A stretch of 64,000 nt of DNA, taken from NCBI RefSeq assembly GCF_002257565.1, contig NZ_CP022736.1, positions 2,108,001 to 2,172,000 on the forward strand. Reading direction: 5' to 3'. This document shows positions 61,579 to 64,000 of this stretch, piece after piece. Under the pieces are notes generated by a model, which did not search any database, was not told the origin of the DNA, and saw only the letters and a list, made by a program, of their open reading frames with translations. Made by a program: the position numbers and the translations under genes. Position 1 is the stretch's first letter. Each line of letters opens with the position of its first letter. Source of the DNA: Herbaspirillum sp. meg3. GTDB lineage: Bacteria > Pseudomonadota > Gammaproteobacteria > Burkholderiales > Burkholderiaceae_D.

Positions 61579-64000
61579 GTGCGCTTAAATTCCATTAAAT
61601 TGTCAGGATTCAAGTCTTTCGTCGATCCGATGAATTTCCAGGTGCCGGGGCAGTTGGTAGGTGTGGTAGGCCCTAACGGCTGCGGCAAGTCCAATATTAT
61701 CGATGCGGTGCGCTGGGTGCTGGGTGAATCCAAAGCATCCGAATTGCGCGGCGAATCGATGCAAGACGTCATCTTCAACGGCTCCACCAACCGCAAGCCG
61801 GCCGGACGCGCCTCCGTCGAGCTGATTTTCGACAACGCCATGGGCAAGGCCGCAGGTCAATGGGGCCAATACGCCGAGATCGCCGTCAAGCGCACGCTCA
61901 CGCGCGACGGCACTTCTTCGTATTACATCAATAACCAGGCGGTGCGTCGCCGCGACATTCAGGACATTTTCCTTGGTACCGGTCTTGGCCCGCGGGCGTA
62001 CGCGATCATCGGTCAGGGCATGATTTCGCGCATTATCGAAGCGCGTCCTGAAGAGCTGCGTATCTTCCTGGAAGAAGCCGCAGGCGTGTCGAAGTACAAA
62101 GAACGCCGTCGCGAGACAGAAAACCGTCTGCACGACACGCGTGAAAATCTGACGCGCCTCGAAGACATCCTCCGCGAACTCAACAGCAATCTGGAAAAGC
62201 TGGAAGCGCAGGCCGCTGTCGCGAAGAAGTTCAACGAACTCACTGCCGATCAGGAAGAGAAGCAAAAACTGCTGTGGTTGCTGCGCAAGAATGAGGCCAA
62301 GGCCGAGCAGGAAAAATACTTCCGTGAAATCGAGCGCGCGCAGATTGATCTCGAAGAGCAAACCGCCAAACTGCGTCATGTGGAAACTGAGCTTGAACAC
62401 ATGCGTCAGGCCCATTACGGCGCGGGTGACCGTTTGCATACCGCACAAGGCCATCTCTACCAGACCAACTCGGAAATCGGCAGCCTCGAAGCGCAAATCA
62501 AGTTCGTCATCGAGTCGCGCAGCCGTCTGCAATCGCAACTGAATTCGCTGACCGCGCAACGCGATCAATGGCAGCGTCAGGGCACGCAGCATCAGGATGA
62601 TCTGGCCGAGGCCGAGATTCAGCTTGAAGAGCAGGGCATGCGTGTCGAGCAGGCGCAGCAGGCTGTGCAGGACGCTACCGACAAAGTGCCGACGTTGGAG
62701 CAAGCCTGGCGCGAAGCACAACTGAAAACAACTGAGTCGCGCAGCAAGATCATGCAGATTCAGCAGCAGATCGAGCTGGAATCAGCGCATCAGCGCAATG
62801 CCTCCAACATCCTGTCCGGCCTGGCTGTCCGTCGTGAACGCCTGGTGCAGGAAAAGAGTGGCCTGAACATGCCTGACGATGCGCATCTGTCCAATCTGAA
62901 GCTGCAACTTGAAGAGAAGCAAGGCTCGCTCGAAGAAGCGTCGATGTATCTCGAAGAGGCGCAAGAGCAGTTGCCGAAGCAGGAAGAAGAACGCCGTACC
63001 GCGCAAGAACTGGTCAGCAAGGAAACGACCGAGCTGGCACAACTGGAAGCGCGTCTTTCTGCGCTGAAGCAGTTGCAGGAAAGCGTGCAGACGCAAGGCA
63101 AGGTTCAGCCCTGGCTGGAAAAGCATGAGCTCGCCAATTTGCCGCGCCTGTGGCAGAAGCTGCACATCGACGCCGGCTGGGAAACTGCGCTGGAATCGGT
63201 GTTGCGTGAACGCATGTCGGCGCTGGAAGTCTCGAATCTGGATTGGGCCAAGGCCTTCTTCAACGATGCGCCGCCAGCCAAGCTTGCCTTGTTTGCGCCG
63301 AATCCGGCAGGTCTGCCTTCCGAACCGGCACCGAATGGCCTCAAGCCTTTCATCAACTTGCTGCAACTTAATGATCCGGGCCTGCGTACGCTGATGCAGG
63401 ACTGGCTGCACAACATCTTTATCGCTGACGACACAGCCAGCGCCTTCGTTGATCGCAGCAAGCTGCCGAACGGCGCCTTGTTCGTGACCAAGCAAGGCCA
63501 TGTCGTGAGCCAGTCAAGCGTTCGGTTCTATGCTTCTGATTCGGAGCAGGACGGCATGCTGGCACGCCAGCAGGAAATCGAAAACATCACCAAGCAGCAG
63601 CGTGCGCAATACATGCTGGCAGAAGAAGCCAAGTCGCGTGCGGTGCGTGCCGATGCGGCCATGACCAGCGCTGCGCAGCGTCTGCAAGAACTGCGTCAGC
63701 GTGTTGCCGGTCTGACGCAGGCGGCTCATAGCTTGCAAATTGAAGTGATGAAGCTGTCTGAAGTGCAGGAGCGATTCAATCAGCGCAGCACGCAGATCGT
63801 TGCTGATCTGGCGGAAATCGAAACACAGGAAACCGAACAGCAGCAAATCAAGATCGAATCGGAAGCGAAGTTTGAGCAGCTCGACATTGAACTGGCCGAG
63901 CTGCAGGAATCGCACGAAAACGGCCAGACCGACTATCTCGGCAAAGAACAGCAACTCAACGATGCCCGCCAACGTCTGCGCGAGCTGGAACGTGCTGCTC
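61579..64000 (+). CDS. smc: chromosome segregation protein SMC (partial, cut by window end)
   Basis: Starts with GTG at 61579 and remains open to the last base (about 807 codons of a normally about 1170-aa protein). N-terminal ATPase half: Walker A VGPNGCGKSNIIDA, Q-loop region and LGTGLGPRAYAIIGQG, then long coiled coil (FREIERAQIDLEEQTAKLRH), the hinge region near residues 520-640, and return coiled coil. It organises chromosome structure with ScpA/ScpB. The preceding 160 bp show no gene. Confidence 0.95.
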   Translation, partial: MRLNSIKLSGFKSFVDPMNFQVPGQLVGVVGPNGCGKSNIIDAVRWVLGESKASELRGESMQDVIFNGSTNRKPAGRASVELIFDNAMGKAAGQWGQYAEIAVKRTLTRDGTSSYYINNQAVRRRDIQDIFLGTGLGPRAYAIIGQGMISRIIEARPEELRIFLEEAAGVSKYKERRRETENRLHDTRENLTRLEDILRELNSNLEKLEAQAAVAKKFNELTADQEEKQKLLWLLRKNEAKAEQEKYFREIERAQIDLEEQTAKLRHVETELEHMRQAHYGAGDRLHTAQGHLYQTNSEIGSLEAQIKFVIESRSRLQSQLNSLTAQRDQWQRQGTQHQDDLAEAEIQLEEQGMRVEQAQQAVQDATDKVPTLEQAWREAQLKTTESRSKIMQIQQQIELESAHQRNASNILSGLAVRRERLVQEKSGLNMPDDAHLSNLKLQLEEKQGSLEEASMYLEEAQEQLPKQEEERRTAQELVSKETTELAQLEARLSALKQLQESVQTQGKVQPWLEKHELANLPRLWQKLHIDAGWETALESVLRERMSALEVSNLDWAKAFFNDAPPAKLALFAPNPAGLPSEPAPNGLKPFINLLQLNDPGLRTLMQDWLHNIFIADDTASAFVDRSKLPNGALFVTKQGHVVSQSSVRFYASDSEQDGMLARQQEIENITKQQRAQYMLAEEAKSRAVRADAAMTSAAQRLQELRQRVAGLTQAAHSLQIEVMKLSEVQERFNQRSTQIVADLAEIETQETEQQQIKIESEAKFEQLDIELAELQESHENGQTDYLGKEQQLNDARQRLRELERAA

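Noticed and set aside
61603..62721. Minus-strand ORF of 372 codons at the right end
   Set aside because: Antisense to smc, whose Walker A and coiled-coil sequence are clear on the plus strand.
1..64000. CRISPR array, rRNA operon or complete insertion sequence
   Set aside because: No evenly spaced repeat-spacer pattern, no rRNA sequence and no transposase were found on either strand.

Overview
The window looks like a chromosome segment of a betaproteobacterium of the Oxalobacteraceae/Burkholderiales type (Herbaspirillum-like). The core genes point that way: tsaB-rimI-family 4 uracil-DNA glycosylase-DUF1853, lplT divergent from alr-radA, OmpR/EnvZ, the dapC-dapD-yffB-dapE-prmB-yheS run and a DUF4148 protein. 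The genus is an inference; no rRNA is present.

Layout. (1) 1-2904: end of a dipeptide/oligopeptide-type ABC transporter operon (permease plus two ATPases). (2) About 3152-34840: a genomic island of about 31.7 kb, visibly AT-richer than its flanks, inserted in the 3' end of a tRNA-Ser(GCU) gene (34822-34915, minus strand). A 15-nt copy of the tRNA 3' end remains at 3152-3166. Just left of it is a minus-strand terminator that was probably the tRNA's own. A second tRNA-end fragment with its own terminator lies at 3298-3341. Related direct repeats, with copies 12 bp apart, occur near both island ends (3461-3480 and 34733-34752). (3) 34822-64000: core genome, with lysC, a LysR regulator, tsaB-rimI-udg, lplT/alr-radA, ompR-envZ, a cystine-type binding protein and permease, the DAP/lysine pathway genes, an MCP and the start of smc.

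Inside the island: 3.5-8.3 kb carries a P4-type integrase, a DUF6499-like protein, an AlpA-like regulator and a probable phage/plasmid gene II-family replication protein. 8.8-28.5 kb is cargo rich in defence-type domains: a DUF4238 protein; a UDG-like protein followed by an OLD-family ATPase-TOPRIM nuclease; a protein with two PD-(D/E)xK-like nuclease motifs; a one-helix membrane protein followed by a TPR-CHAT protease; a winged-helix regulator divergent from a membrane protein; a three-gene set resembling Bacillus YdjI/YdjH/YdjG (SPFH with five zinc ribbons, a membrane protein, and zinc ribbon-membrane-TPR); and an HNH protein. 28.7-30.0 kb has a second tyrosine recombinase and a plasmid/ICE-type small protein. 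30.5-34.3 kb has a secreted dienelactone-hydrolase-like protein, a Cys-rich secreted protein, a lipoprotein, an XRE regulator with a paired operator-like repeat, an unknown protein and a C39-like cysteine peptidase.

Most likely new biology: the UDG-OLD pair, the membrane-anchored CHAT pair, the PspA-less Ydj-like trio and the double-nuclease protein. All four are inferred from motifs and gene context only; no searches were run.
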